Translations under genes and position numbers: made by a program
In this document: positions 26,189 to 34,819 of the stretch, in pieces
How the letters are laid out: each line of letters begins with the position of its first letter
Position numbering within the stretch: position 1 is the first letter of the stretch
The notes under the pieces: generated by a model
Told to the model about the DNA's origin: nothing
Database searches by the model: none
What the model saw: only the letters and a program-made list of their open reading frames with translations
Assembly: GCA_041910015.1 (NCBI GenBank)
Contig: JAYRRR010000105.1
Span: forward strand, 1 to 64,000
Direction of reading: 5' to 3'
Length of the DNA stretch: 64,000 nucleotides
Source of the DNA: RPQJ01 sp041910015
Lineage (GTDB): Bacteria > Pseudomonadota > Gammaproteobacteria > Steroidobacterales > Steroidobacteraceae

Positions 26189-27685
26189 GTGACCACGACG
26201 CTACGCACGACGATCGTCGCCACGCTGCTGACGCTGGCCGCCAGCCACGCCGGCGGCATCCTCGCCGCCACCCGGGACGACACCGGGGCCAGCAAACCGC
26301 TGCGGCCGGTCACGGCCGCGCATGCAACACCCGTCAAGCGCGCCGCCGTCCATGCGGTCGACCAGCGCGCTGCGGAGCTCACAGCGCTCTCCGATCGCAT
26401 CTGGGCCTATGCCGAGACGGCGCTCAAGGAACACCAGTCGGCAGCCGCGCTCGCGGACTACGCCGAGCGGCAGGGTTTCGAGGTGCGGCGTGGCGTCGCC
26501 GGGATGCCCACGGCCTTTGTCGCGACCTTCGGTTCGGGCCGCCCCGTGATCGGCGTCATGGGCGAGTACGACGCGCTGCCCGGCATTTCGCAGCAGGCGA
26601 GCCCGGTCAAGGAACCGCTGCAGGCCGGCGCGGCCGGTCACGGCTGCGGCCACAACCTGTTCGGCGCCGCGAGCCTGGGCGCGGCGGTCGCGATCAAGGA
26701 GCAGATCGCTGCGGGCAAGCTGCAGGGGACCGTCCGTTTCTATGGCACGCCGGCCGAGGAGAACTACGGCGGCAAGATCTACATGGCGCGCGACGGTCTG
26801 TTCGACGGCATCGATGCGGTCCTCGCCTGGCATCCGGGCGACGAGACGCAGGCCGACATGGTGTCGAGCCAGGCCATGGTCGATCTGGGCATCGAGTTCC
26901 GCGGCAAGGCCGCGCACGCCGCGGGCGATCCGTGGAACGGCCGCAGCGCCGTCGACGCGGCGGAGCTCTTCACCCACGGTGTCAACCTCATGCGCGAGCA
27001 CATCAAGCCCACTTCGCGCCTGCACTACACGATCACGGACGCCGGCGACGTGCCGAACGTCGTTCCGGAGTACAGCCGTGTCTGGCTCTGGCTGCGCGAC
27101 TGGCAGCGCGACGAGGTGGAGAGCCTGCTCGCCCGCACGCGCAAGCTCGTCGAGGGCGCTGCGATCATGACCGAGACGCAGGGCACGCTGAAGGTGCAGG
27201 GCGGCTCCTGGGACATGCTCGTCAACGCGACCGGCGAGCGGCTGCTGCACGCGAACCTGCTGTGGCTCGGTCCGGCGACCTACACGAACGAGGAGCAGGC
27301 TTTCGCGAAGCAGATCCAGAAGGCGACGGGCGTGCCAGAGGTCGGCATGATGGCCGGCATCAATCCGTTGGAGAACCAGCCACAGGAAGGTGGCTCGACC
27401 GACGTTGCGGACGTGAGCTGGATTGCACCCACGCTGCACGTAACGGTTGCGACCTCGCCCAAGGACGCACCTTGGCACGCCTGGCCCGTGGTCGCGACCG
27501 CGGGCATGTCGATCGGCCACAAGGGCATGATCCGCGCGGCCAAGGTGCTCGCGGCCACGATGGTCGATCTCTACGAGCAACCGCGGACGCTCGCGGCGGT
27601 CCGGGCCGAATTCGAGGCCAGCAAGGGTGATACGGTCTACGAGGCCTACCTGCCGGACGGCCCACCGCCCGTGCCGAAGGACTGA
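26189..27685 (+). CDS. Exported M20D-family amidohydrolase (AbgB-like)
   Basis: A 498-residue metallohydrolase with a probable signal peptide (IVATLLTLAASHAGGILAA). The M20 metal-binding pattern is present: GVMGEYDALPGIS, GHGCGHNLFGAA, YGTPAEENYGGK and VLAWHPG, with the dimerisation or lid domain from IEFRGKAAHAAGDPWNGRSA. The whole resembles p-aminobenzoyl-glutamate hydrolase subunit B and related N-acyl amino acid hydrolases. Export would place it in the periplasm, where it might trim acylated amino acids or peptides; the substrate is unknown. GTG 26189 is preceded by a strong GAGGAG. Confidence 0.87.
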   Translation: MTTTLRTTIVATLLTLAASHAGGILAATRDDTGASKPLRPVTAAHATPVKRAAVHAVDQRAAELTALSDRIWAYAETALKEHQSAAALADYAERQGFEVRRGVAGMPTAFVATFGSGRPVIGVMGEYDALPGISQQASPVKEPLQAGAAGHGCGHNLFGAASLGAAVAIKEQIAAGKLQGTVRFYGTPAEENYGGKIYMARDGLFDGIDAVLAWHPGDETQADMVSSQAMVDLGIEFRGKAAHAAGDPWNGRSAVDAAELFTHGVNLMREHIKPTSRLHYTITDAGDVPNVVPEYSRVWLWLRDWQRDEVESLLARTRKLVEGAAIMTETQGTLKVQGGSWDMLVNATGERLLHANLLWLGPATYTNEEQAFAKQIQKATGVPEVGMMAGINPLENQPQEGGSTDVADVSWIAPTLHVTVATSPKDAPWHAWPVVATAGMSIGHKGMIRAAKVLAATMVDLYEQPRTLAAVRAEFEASKGDTVYEAYLPDGPPPVPKD

Positions 27686-27708
27686 GATCCAGCATGGTAT
27701 AGTGGCGG

Positions 27709-27818
<110 letters not shown>

Positions 27819-27875
27819 GCGGGCCGCCGCCCGACGCTCGCTGCCGCCACTGCCCGGGGAGCCACCCGTCCGCCG

Positions 27876-29513
27876 ATGAGTTACCTCGTCCTCGCCCGCA
27901 AGTGGCGTCCGCGCACGTTCGACCAGCTCGTCGGCCAGGACCACGTCCGCCGCGCGCTCACCAATGCACTCGACAGCGGACGCATCCACCACGCGTTCCT
28001 GTTCACCGGGACGCGCGGTGTGGGCAAGACGACGATCGCGCGGATTTTCGCCAAGTCGCTCAACTGCGAAGCCGGGGTCTCCTCGACGCCCTGTGGCCAG
28101 TGTTCCACCTGCATCGACGTCGACGCCGGCCGGTTCGTCGATCTGATCGAGGTCGACGCCGCCTCGCGCACCAAGGTCGACGACACGCGCGAGCTGCTCG
28201 ACAACGTGCAGTACGCACCGGCGCGTGGCCGCTACAAGGTGTATCTCATCGACGAGGTGCACATGCTCTCGGCGCACTCGTTCAACGCGCTGCTGAAGAC
28301 GCTCGAGGAGCCGCCGCCACACGTCAAGTTCCTGCTGGCCACGACCGATCCGCAGAAGCTGCCGGTCACGGTGCTGTCGCGCTGCCTGCAGTTCCACCTG
28401 CGGCGGCTGCCGCTGCCGCTGATCTGCGAGCGCCTGGCGATGATCGCGCAGGCCGAGCAGGTCGAGTTCGAGCCCGCCGCGCTGCGCGCGGTGGCGCGTG
28501 GGGCCGAGGGCAGCATGCGCGATGCGCTGTCGCTGCTCGACCAGGTGCTGGCTTTCGGCGGCGGCAAGGCGCTCGACGCGGAGGTTCGTGCGTTGCTCGG
28601 CACCCTCGACCGCAAGCACGTCCAGGGCATCCTGGCGGCGCTCGCCGCCAGGGACGGTGCGGCGCTGCTGCGGCAGGCTGCGCAACTGGACGAGCGCGCG
28701 CCCGACTACGACCAGGCGCTCGGCGAGCTCTCCGCGGCGATCCAGCGCATGGCGCTGCTGCAGGCGCTGCCGGAGCTGCCGCCCGGGGACGACGAGGAAG
28801 AGGACGCCTTGCTGCGGGAACTGGCGGCGAGGTTCGCCGCCGAAGACCTGCAACTCCTCTACCAGATCGCGATCAACTCGCGCCGCGACCTCGATTACGC
28901 GCCGGATGCGCGCGCCGGCTTCGAGATGGCGTTGCTGCGCATGCTCGCGTTCCGGCCGCAATCCCTCGCACCGGTGGCTCCCGCGGGGGCCGGCAGCCAC
29001 GGTGCGCGACCGGCGGTGGCCCGGGCCGCGCCTCCGACGCGGTCGGCCGGCGGCGCTCAGGACAGGGCGGCGGCCGGTGCCGAGGAGACGGTTTCCCGTC
29101 GTGCGGCGGACCCGTCCGTGCGTGCCAAGGAGGGCTCCTGGGACAGCCTGGCCACCACGCTGGGGCTGCAGGGGCCGACGAAGCAGTTCGCTGCGCACTG
29201 CGTGCTGCTCGAGCGGCGCCCTGGCCTCGTGCGGCTGCAGCTCGACCCGGCCGGCGAGTCGTTCCGACGCCCGCAGATCGAGCAGCGCATCGCGCAGTTG
29301 CTCACGGAACACTGTGGTGAGCCGACGCGGCTCGAGATCGTGCTGGCCGAACGCGCCGGCGAACTCCTGACGCCGGCGAAGCGCGAAGCGATCGCCAACG
29401 AGGACCGGCAGCGCGCGGCCGAGCAGTCGATCGACAGCGATCCCGCCGTGCGCCAGATGCGCGAGGTCTTCGGCGCCACCGTCAGGCCCGGCTCTGTCAA
29501 GCCGCTGTCCTGA
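27876..29513 (+). CDS. dnaX: DNA polymerase III subunit gamma/tau
   Basis: A 545-residue clamp-loader ATPase. The P-loop is GTRGVGKTT (residues 44-52), zinc ligands are Cys64, Cys73, Cys76 and Cys79 (CEAG and CGQCSTC), Walker B is YLIDEVHMLS, and the SRC motif is VLSRCLQFHLRRLP. After the AAA+ and collar domains (to about residue 365) there is an Ala/Pro-rich linker and a tau-like domain with KEGSWDSLATTLGLQG. No A-rich slippery heptamer was seen near the linker, so a programmed frameshift product is not supported. It opens the conserved dnaX-ybaB-recR set. Confidence 0.96.
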   Translation: MSYLVLARKWRPRTFDQLVGQDHVRRALTNALDSGRIHHAFLFTGTRGVGKTTIARIFAKSLNCEAGVSSTPCGQCSTCIDVDAGRFVDLIEVDAASRTKVDDTRELLDNVQYAPARGRYKVYLIDEVHMLSAHSFNALLKTLEEPPPHVKFLLATTDPQKLPVTVLSRCLQFHLRRLPLPLICERLAMIAQAEQVEFEPAALRAVARGAEGSMRDALSLLDQVLAFGGGKALDAEVRALLGTLDRKHVQGILAALAARDGAALLRQAAQLDERAPDYDQALGELSAAIQRMALLQALPELPPGDDEEEDALLRELAARFAAEDLQLLYQIAINSRRDLDYAPDARAGFEMALLRMLAFRPQSLAPVAPAGAGSHGARPAVARAAPPTRSAGGAQDRAAAGAEETVSRRAADPSVRAKEGSWDSLATTLGLQGPTKQFAAHCVLLERRPGLVRLQLDPAGESFRRPQIEQRIAQLLTEHCGEPTRLEIVLAERAGELLTPAKREAIANEDRQRAAEQSIDSDPAVRQMREVFGATVRPGSVKPLS

Positions 29514-29585
29514 GCGGATGGGGCGCGCGGCCGTGGCCGTGCGGGGCGACACTGAACAGACCTTCGATGCAGGAGAAACGACGCG

Positions 29586-29909
29586 ATGAAAGGCGGCATT
29601 GGCAACATGATGAAGCAGGCGCAACTGCTGCAGGCCAACATGCAGAAGGCGCAGGCGGAGATCGCCGCCATGGAAGTCACCGGCGAGTCCGGTGGCGGCA
29701 TGGTCAAGGTCACGCTCAACGGCAAGCACGAGGCCAGACGCGTGCAGATCGATCCGGCGGTGCCGCTCGACGACCGCGAGATGATCGAGGACCTCGTCGC
29801 CGCAGCGATCAACGACGCGGCGCAGCGTCTCGAGCAGCAGACGCAGCAGCGCATGGCCGCGGCGATGGGCGGCATGAATCTCCCGGCCGGTCTCAAGCTG
29901 CCGTTCTGA
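29586..29909 (+). CDS. ybaB: YbaB/EbfC nucleoid-associated protein
   Basis: A 107-residue protein of the YbaB/EbfC family that binds DNA as a tweezer-like dimer. It begins MKGGIGNMMKQAQLLQANM, has the central GGGMVKVTLNGKHEARRVQIDP, and ends with a helix containing AAAINDAAQRLEQQTQQRM. It lies between dnaX and recR, its invariant position in many bacteria. Spacing to recR is 19 bases. Function is inferred from the family: nucleoid organisation and possible gene regulation. Confidence 0.94.
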   Translation: MKGGIGNMMKQAQLLQANMQKAQAEIAAMEVTGESGGGMVKVTLNGKHEARRVQIDPAVPLDDREMIEDLVAAAINDAAQRLEQQTQQRMAAAMGGMNLPAGLKLPF

Positions 29910-29928
29910 GCCGCAGGGCCCGCCGACC

Positions 29929-30525
29929 GTGCTGTATCCCCCGTCGCTCAGCCGGCTGATCGAGGCCTTCCGCTGCCTGCCGGGCGTGGGGCCGAAGTCG
30001 GCGCAGCGCATGGCCTTTCACCTGCTCGAGCGCGACCGGGACGGCGGCCGCGAGATCGCAGCCGCGCTCGTGGACGCGATGCAGACGCTTGGGCATTGCC
30101 GGCGCTGCCGCATGTTCGCCGACGGCGACCTCTGCCCGGTCTGTCGTTCCACCGCCCGGGAGACCTCGCTGCTCTGCGTCGTCGAGTCGCCCGCCGACGT
30201 CGTCGCGATCGAGCAGACGGCCAGCTACCGGGGGCTGTATTTCGTGCTGATGGGGCACCTGTCGCCGCTGGACGGCGTCGGGCCGCAGGAGATCGGCATC
30301 GGCGCCTTCGAGAAGCTGCTCGGCGAAGGCGAGGTCCGCGAGGTGATCCTCGCCACGAACCCGACGGTCGAAGGCGAGGCCACCGCGCACTTCCTCGCCG
30401 AGGTCGCCGCGCGCTTCGGGCTGCGCGCCACGCGCATCGCCCACGGCGTGCCCGTGGGAGGCGAGCTCGAATACGTCGACGGCGGCACGCTGGCCCACGC
30501 GCTCGCCGGTCGCCAGGCGATCTGA
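29929..30525 (+). CDS. recR: Recombination mediator RecR
   Basis: A 198-residue ring-forming protein of the RecFOR pathway, partner of the RecO found at 10.5-11.3 kb. The helix-hairpin-helix is LPGVGPKSAQRMAFHLL, the zinc finger is CRRCRMFADGDLCPVC, and the Toprim domain shows CVVESPADVVAIE and ILATNPTVEGEATAHFLA. The C-terminal Walker-B-like region GVPVGGELEYVDGGTLAHAL is intact. Translation starts at GTG 29929. Palindromic sequence follows its stop. Confidence 0.96.
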   Translation: MLYPPSLSRLIEAFRCLPGVGPKSAQRMAFHLLERDRDGGREIAAALVDAMQTLGHCRRCRMFADGDLCPVCRSTARETSLLCVVESPADVVAIEQTASYRGLYFVLMGHLSPLDGVGPQEIGIGAFEKLLGEGEVREVILATNPTVEGEATAHFLAEVAARFGLRATRIAHGVPVGGELEYVDGGTLAHALAGRQAI

Positions 30526-30546
30526 AGCCGCCTGTGCGGCCCGCAA

Positions 30547-30594
30547 CCGAACGCCAGGACACCAGGTGTCCGGCACCAGGCGCCACGCGTTCGG
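30547..30594. repeat. Nested palindromes after recR
   Basis: Outer 8-bp arms CCGAACGC (30547-30554) and GCGTTCGG (30587-30594) enclose a 15-base palindrome, GGACACC-A-GGTGTCC (30557-30571). The word CCAGG occurs three times within. It could be a structured terminator for the dnaX-ybaB-recR unit or a binding site for the following operon. The remaining gap up to 30677 shows nothing else clear. Confidence 0.7.
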
Positions 30595-30677
30595 AAGCCT
30601 AACTTTCAGCAGGGTGCGTTCCGGGCGCCTGCATGCCATCGTCCGCCGCGCCACTGTACAGGCGTTGAGGAGCGAAC

Positions 30678-31910
30678 ATGTCCGACTACGTCCCGCTGCC
30701 GCTGAGCGGCACCGAACCGCCGCTGTCCGAGATGGAGCGGACGGTCCAGGACAACGTCCACCGCTTTGCCGTCGAGGTCATGCGCCCGCTCGGACCGGTG
30801 CTCGATGGCATGTCGGCCGAGGCGGTCATCGCCGCGGACTCGCCGCTCTGGGGCGCGCTCGCGAAAGCGGCCGGTCTCGGCCTGTCCATCACCGCGATGA
30901 TGGACCTGCCACCGGTGGAGCGTGTCAGGCTGCTGGCGATCGCAACCGAGGAGCTGGCCTGGGGCGACGGCGGTCTCGGCGGCATCGTCCTCTGCAACAA
31001 CTTCCCGGTGATGTACTCGCTGCTCGCGGGCAACCTCGCGATGGCGAAGTACTCGGAGGGCAAGCTCGGCTGCTGGGCCATCACCGAGCCCGACCATGGC
31101 AGCGACATGCTCGATGCGACGGGGCGGCTGGTCGCTCCGAATGGCGCTTACGGCAAGCCGAACTGCACGGCGCGCATCGTCGGCGACAAGGTCGTCATCA
31201 GCGGCCAGAAGTCGGCCTGGGTCTCGGGGGCCATGACTGCGCAGGTCTGCGCGCTGTTCTGTCACTATCAGGACGACGCGGGCGGCGCGCGGCCCGGCGT
31301 CGCCGTGGTCGTGCCGCTCGACCTGCCGGGTGTCTCGCGTGGCAAGCCGCTCGACAAGCTCGGCTTTCGTGGCCTGAACCAGGGAGAGCTGTTCTTCGAC
31401 GGCGTCGAAGTGCCGATCGCGCACCTGCTCGCCGGGCCGGAAACCTACCAGGAGCTCGCCTACCGCATGCTCTGCGAGGCGAACCCGCACGTCGGCTGCT
31501 GCGCCGTGGGCCTCGCCCGCGCCGCGTTCGAGCACGCCTGGGGCTACGCGCACCGGCGTCGCCAGGGCGGCGTGGTGTTGATCCAGCACCAGAACGTGCG
31601 ACTGCGGCTGTTCGAGATGTTCCGCAAGATCGAAGCCTCGCGCGCACTGGTGCGCCGCGTCATGGAATACAACGCGACGGCGCCGCGGCCGTCCATGCTC
31701 GCGTCGACGTCGGCCAAGGTCACGGCCACGCAGACGGCGTTCGAGGTCGCCTCGGATGCGCTGCAGATGTTCGGCGGCTACGGCCTGAGCCGCGAATTCC
31801 CGATGGAGAAGCTGTTCCGCGACGCGCGTTCGCTGCTCGTCGCCGACGGCACCAACGAGGTGCTCGCGCTGAAGGGCGCCCTCGACCTCGTCAATCCGGA
31901 ATGGCTCTGA
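30678..31910 (+). CDS. Acyl-CoA dehydrogenase
   Basis: A 410-residue flavoprotein of the acyl-CoA dehydrogenase superfamily, which introduces a 2,3 double bond into an acyl-CoA. Typical stretches are LGCWAITEPDHGSDML (flavin and substrate site), VVISGQKSAWVSGA, LGFRGLNQGELFFDGVEVP and the C-terminal ALQMFGGYGLSREFPMEKLFRDARS followed by ADGTNEVLALKG, where the acidic residue is a candidate for the catalytic base. It starts a plus-strand cluster with an SCP-x-type thiolase and an acyl-CoA ligase, consistent with degradation of an uncommon lipid or steroid side chain. The exact substrate cannot be read from the sequence. Confidence 0.9.
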   Translation: MSDYVPLPLSGTEPPLSEMERTVQDNVHRFAVEVMRPLGPVLDGMSAEAVIAADSPLWGALAKAAGLGLSITAMMDLPPVERVRLLAIATEELAWGDGGLGGIVLCNNFPVMYSLLAGNLAMAKYSEGKLGCWAITEPDHGSDMLDATGRLVAPNGAYGKPNCTARIVGDKVVISGQKSAWVSGAMTAQVCALFCHYQDDAGGARPGVAVVVPLDLPGVSRGKPLDKLGFRGLNQGELFFDGVEVPIAHLLAGPETYQELAYRMLCEANPHVGCCAVGLARAAFEHAWGYAHRRRQGGVVLIQHQNVRLRLFEMFRKIEASRALVRRVMEYNATAPRPSMLASTSAKVTATQTAFEVASDALQMFGGYGLSREFPMEKLFRDARSLLVADGTNEVLALKGALDLVNPEWL

Positions 31911-31920
31911 GGGCGCGCGC

Positions 31921-33159
31921 ATGAAGATGAACGCCTACGTCGCCGGCGTCGGCATGACGAAGTTTGGCAAGCAGCTCGACAAGACGCTGAAGGCGCTCGC
32001 GGGTGAGGCGATCCGGGCCGCACTGGCGGATGCGGGTCTCGACGGCTCGGCCCTGCAGGCCGCCTGGATGGGCAACGCGGCCGCCGGCGTGGTGACGGGC
32101 CAGGAGATGATCCGCGGCCAGGTCGCCTTGCGCGAGATGGGCATCGGCCGGATCCCGGTCGTCAACGTCGAGAACGCGTGCGCGTCGTCCTCGACGGCGT
32201 TCCAGCAGGCGGCCGCGATGGTGACCGCGGGATTCCACGACATCGTGCTCGCCTGCGGCAGCGAAAAGCTGTTCCACGAGGACAAGGCGAAGAGCTTCGC
32301 GGCGTTCACCGGCGCGGTCGACGTCGAGAACCCCGACGCCGCGCTCGACATCCTGCGTCACATGGCGGCCGGCAGCGGCATCGAGTACGACGCCACCGGT
32401 GCCGGCACGACGCGCTCGATCTTCATGGACATCTATGCCGTCATGGCGCGCCGGCATATGCGGCAGTACGGCAGCACGAAGGAGCACTTCGCGATGGTCA
32501 CCGCGAAGAACTCGTTCCACGGCAGCCTCAATGCACGTGCGCAGTTCCAGGAAGTCATGACCGTGGCCGACGTGCTCGCGGCGCGCGCGGTCGTCGAGCC
32601 GCTCACGCTGCCGATGTGCTCGCCGATCGGCGATGGCGCCGCCGCGGTGATCCTCGTGAGCGAGCGCAAGGCGCGGGAGCTCGGCCTGACGAACAATGTG
32701 AAGGTCGTCGCGTCCGCGCTGGTGTCGGGCTGGGACCTGAGCGGGCCCGGCGAATCGGTCGGTGCGCTCGCGGCGCACCAGGCCTACGAGGCCGCCGGCA
32801 TCGGCCCGGCGGACGTGTCCTGCGTCGAGCTGCACGATGCCTCGGCGCCGTCGGAGATCGTCGCCTACGAGTACCTCGGGCTGTGCGGGCCAGGGCAGGG
32901 CATCGAGCTGATCGAGTCGCAGGCGACGCGACTCGGCGGCCGCGTGCCGGTGAACACCTCGGGTGGCCTGCTGCGCAAGGGGCACCCGGTCGGCGCGACC
33001 GGCTGCGCGCAGATCGTCGAACTGACGGAGCAGTTGCAGGGCCGCGCGGGCCGGCGCCAGGTCGAGGGCGCGCGTGTCGCGCTTGCGCACAACGGCGGCG
33101 GCGCCATCGGTCGCGACGCGGCGGCCACGGTCGTGACGCTGCTGCAGGCTGTCGGCTGA
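31921..33159 (+). CDS. SCP-x-type thiolase (lipid-transfer protein family)
   Basis: A 412-residue thiolase-fold enzyme. The nucleophile is Cys87 in ENACASSSTAF, and the later motifs are ELHDASAPSEIVAYE and GGLLRKGHPVGATGCAQIVELT, the pattern of SCP2/SCP-x thiolases rather than of FadA. Such enzymes cleave or act as aldolase partners on beta-keto or beta-hydroxyacyl-CoA intermediates, often of steroids and branched chains. No fused SCP2 domain is present. It follows the acyl-CoA dehydrogenase by 10 bases and precedes the ligase by one base, so co-transcription is nearly certain. Confidence 0.9.
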   Translation: MKMNAYVAGVGMTKFGKQLDKTLKALAGEAIRAALADAGLDGSALQAAWMGNAAAGVVTGQEMIRGQVALREMGIGRIPVVNVENACASSSTAFQQAAAMVTAGFHDIVLACGSEKLFHEDKAKSFAAFTGAVDVENPDAALDILRHMAAGSGIEYDATGAGTTRSIFMDIYAVMARRHMRQYGSTKEHFAMVTAKNSFHGSLNARAQFQEVMTVADVLAARAVVEPLTLPMCSPIGDGAAAVILVSERKARELGLTNNVKVVASALVSGWDLSGPGESVGALAAHQAYEAAGIGPADVSCVELHDASAPSEIVAYEYLGLCGPGQGIELIESQATRLGGRVPVNTSGGLLRKGHPVGATGCAQIVELTEQLQGRAGRRQVEGARVALAHNGGGAIGRDAAATVVTLLQAVG

Positions 33160-33160
33160 C

Positions 33161-34789
33161 GTGCGCGCATTCGATCCGCGGACCCTGGCGGGCGTCATTC
33201 AGCACTGGGCGGCGACGAAGCCCGACCTGCTGGTGCTCGTGGTCGAGGGTGCCGGCGTCCGCGAGGACGAAACGCGCACGTATGCGCAGCTCTGGGAGCG
33301 CGGCCAGGCGCTCGCGGCCGGCCTGCAGCGGCTCGGAGTGCGGCCGGGCGACAAGCTCGGCACGCTGCTCGCGAACCACGCCGAGTTCGTCGACCTCATG
33401 GTCGCCGCGGCGCTGGCCGGAGCCGTGCTCGTGCCGGTCGACCCGCGCACGCGCGGCGAGAAGCTCGTCTACATGTTCGCGGCCGCGCACTGCAAGGGTG
33501 TGATCGCGGCTGACTACGCGCTGGCTGAACTGCTCAGGACGCGCGAGCGCCTGCCCGACCTGCAGTGGATCGTCGGCCTGCCCACCGACGAGGGCAAGGC
33601 CACGACCGCGCAATTGCAGGCGGCTGGCGTTCGGCCCTATGGCGAGGTCGCGGGTTGCGATGCGCGGGGTGTCGAGTTCCCGGGTTCGGGCGCGGACGAG
33701 CCGATGGAGCTGATCTACACGTCCGGCACGACGGGCGACCCGAAAGGCATCGTGCTCACGCATCGCCGCTACTGCGAGACCGCGCAGGCGACGCCGACGC
33801 TGTTCGGGTTCCGCCCCGACGACCGGCTGTACTCGGGCCTGTCGCTGACACACGCGAATGCGCAGGTCATCACGCTCGGCACCTCGCTGGTCAACGCGAT
33901 TCCCTGCGTGCTGTCGCGGCGCTTCTCGAAATCGAGGCTCTGGGACATCACGCGCCGGTACGGCTGCACGAACTTCACGCTGCTGGGTGGCATGACCACG
34001 GCCGTCTATGCCGAGCCGCCGCGCCCGGACGATGCCGGGCATCCCGTGCGCAGCGTCATCTCGGCCGGCATGCCCGCGGCGATCTGGAACGAGTTCCGCC
34101 GCCGTTTCGGCGTCGAGATCTACGAGTTTTACGGCGCCGCCGAAGGCGGGCTCACCGGCAACCCACCGGGCGTCGGCCCCGTGGGCAGCATCGGCAAGCC
34201 GATTCCGACGCTCGTGCACCGGATCGTCGACGAGCAGGGTCAGGACGTGCCGCGGGATGCGAACGGCGAGCGCGTCGGTGAAATCCTGTTCCGCCACCGG
34301 GACGGCACGCCGTTCCAGGTCGAGTACTACGGCCAGCCCGAGGCGAGCGCGCGCAAGTGCGCCGGTGGCTGGCTGCACATGGGCGATGTCGTGCGCGAGG
34401 ACGCGGACGGCTGGCTGTATTTTCTTTGTCGCAAGGGCAGCGGCATCCGGCGCAACGGCGATTTCATCAACGCCGCGTTCATCGAGAAGGTGATCGCCGA
34501 GATGCCCGAGGTCGATGACGTGTACGTTTATGGCATCCCCGCCGCGAACGGCGTGCCGGGAGAGAAGGACGTCGTCGCGGCGGTGGTGCCGAAGGATCCG
34601 GAACTCGCGGCGTTCGACGTGCAGCGCCTGTTCCGCATCTGTCGCGCCGGTCTCGAGCCGAATTTCGTGCCAAGCCACCTGCAACTGCTGCACGCGATCC
34701 CGAAGACGGCCTCCGAGAAGCCGCAGGACAGGTTCCTGCTCGAGGCCTTCAGCAACGACCCCGGCACCGTCCACACCGAGGTACGGTGA
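33161..34789 (+). CDS. AMP-dependent acyl-CoA synthetase/ligase
   Basis: A 542-residue member of the ANL superfamily that activates a carboxylic acid to its CoA thioester through an acyl-AMP. The P-loop is MELIYTSGTTGDPKGIVLTH, A5 is EIYEFYGAAEGG, and A7-A8 include GGWLHMGDVVREDADGWLYFLCRKGS and IRRNGDFINAAFIEKV. The A10 lysine is probably in KTASEKPQDRFLL. Overall it resembles the crotonobetaine/carnitine-CoA ligase (CaiC) and FadD-like group. The start is GTG 33161, one base after the thiolase stop. Confidence 0.9.
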   Translation: MRAFDPRTLAGVIQHWAATKPDLLVLVVEGAGVREDETRTYAQLWERGQALAAGLQRLGVRPGDKLGTLLANHAEFVDLMVAAALAGAVLVPVDPRTRGEKLVYMFAAAHCKGVIAADYALAELLRTRERLPDLQWIVGLPTDEGKATTAQLQAAGVRPYGEVAGCDARGVEFPGSGADEPMELIYTSGTTGDPKGIVLTHRRYCETAQATPTLFGFRPDDRLYSGLSLTHANAQVITLGTSLVNAIPCVLSRRFSKSRLWDITRRYGCTNFTLLGGMTTAVYAEPPRPDDAGHPVRSVISAGMPAAIWNEFRRRFGVEIYEFYGAAEGGLTGNPPGVGPVGSIGKPIPTLVHRIVDEQGQDVPRDANGERVGEILFRHRDGTPFQVEYYGQPEASARKCAGGWLHMGDVVREDADGWLYFLCRKGSGIRRNGDFINAAFIEKVIAEMPEVDDVYVYGIPAANGVPGEKDVVAAVVPKDPELAAFDVQRLFRICRAGLEPNFVPSHLQLLHAIPKTASEKPQDRFLLEAFSNDPGTVHTEVR

Positions 34790-34819
34790 CGACCCGACAT
34801 CCAGCGGAGCGCATCCATC

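Noticed and set aside
28960..29100. Programmed frameshift in dnaX producing a gamma form
   Set aside because: No A-rich slippery sequence or clear stimulatory structure was seen in the linker region.
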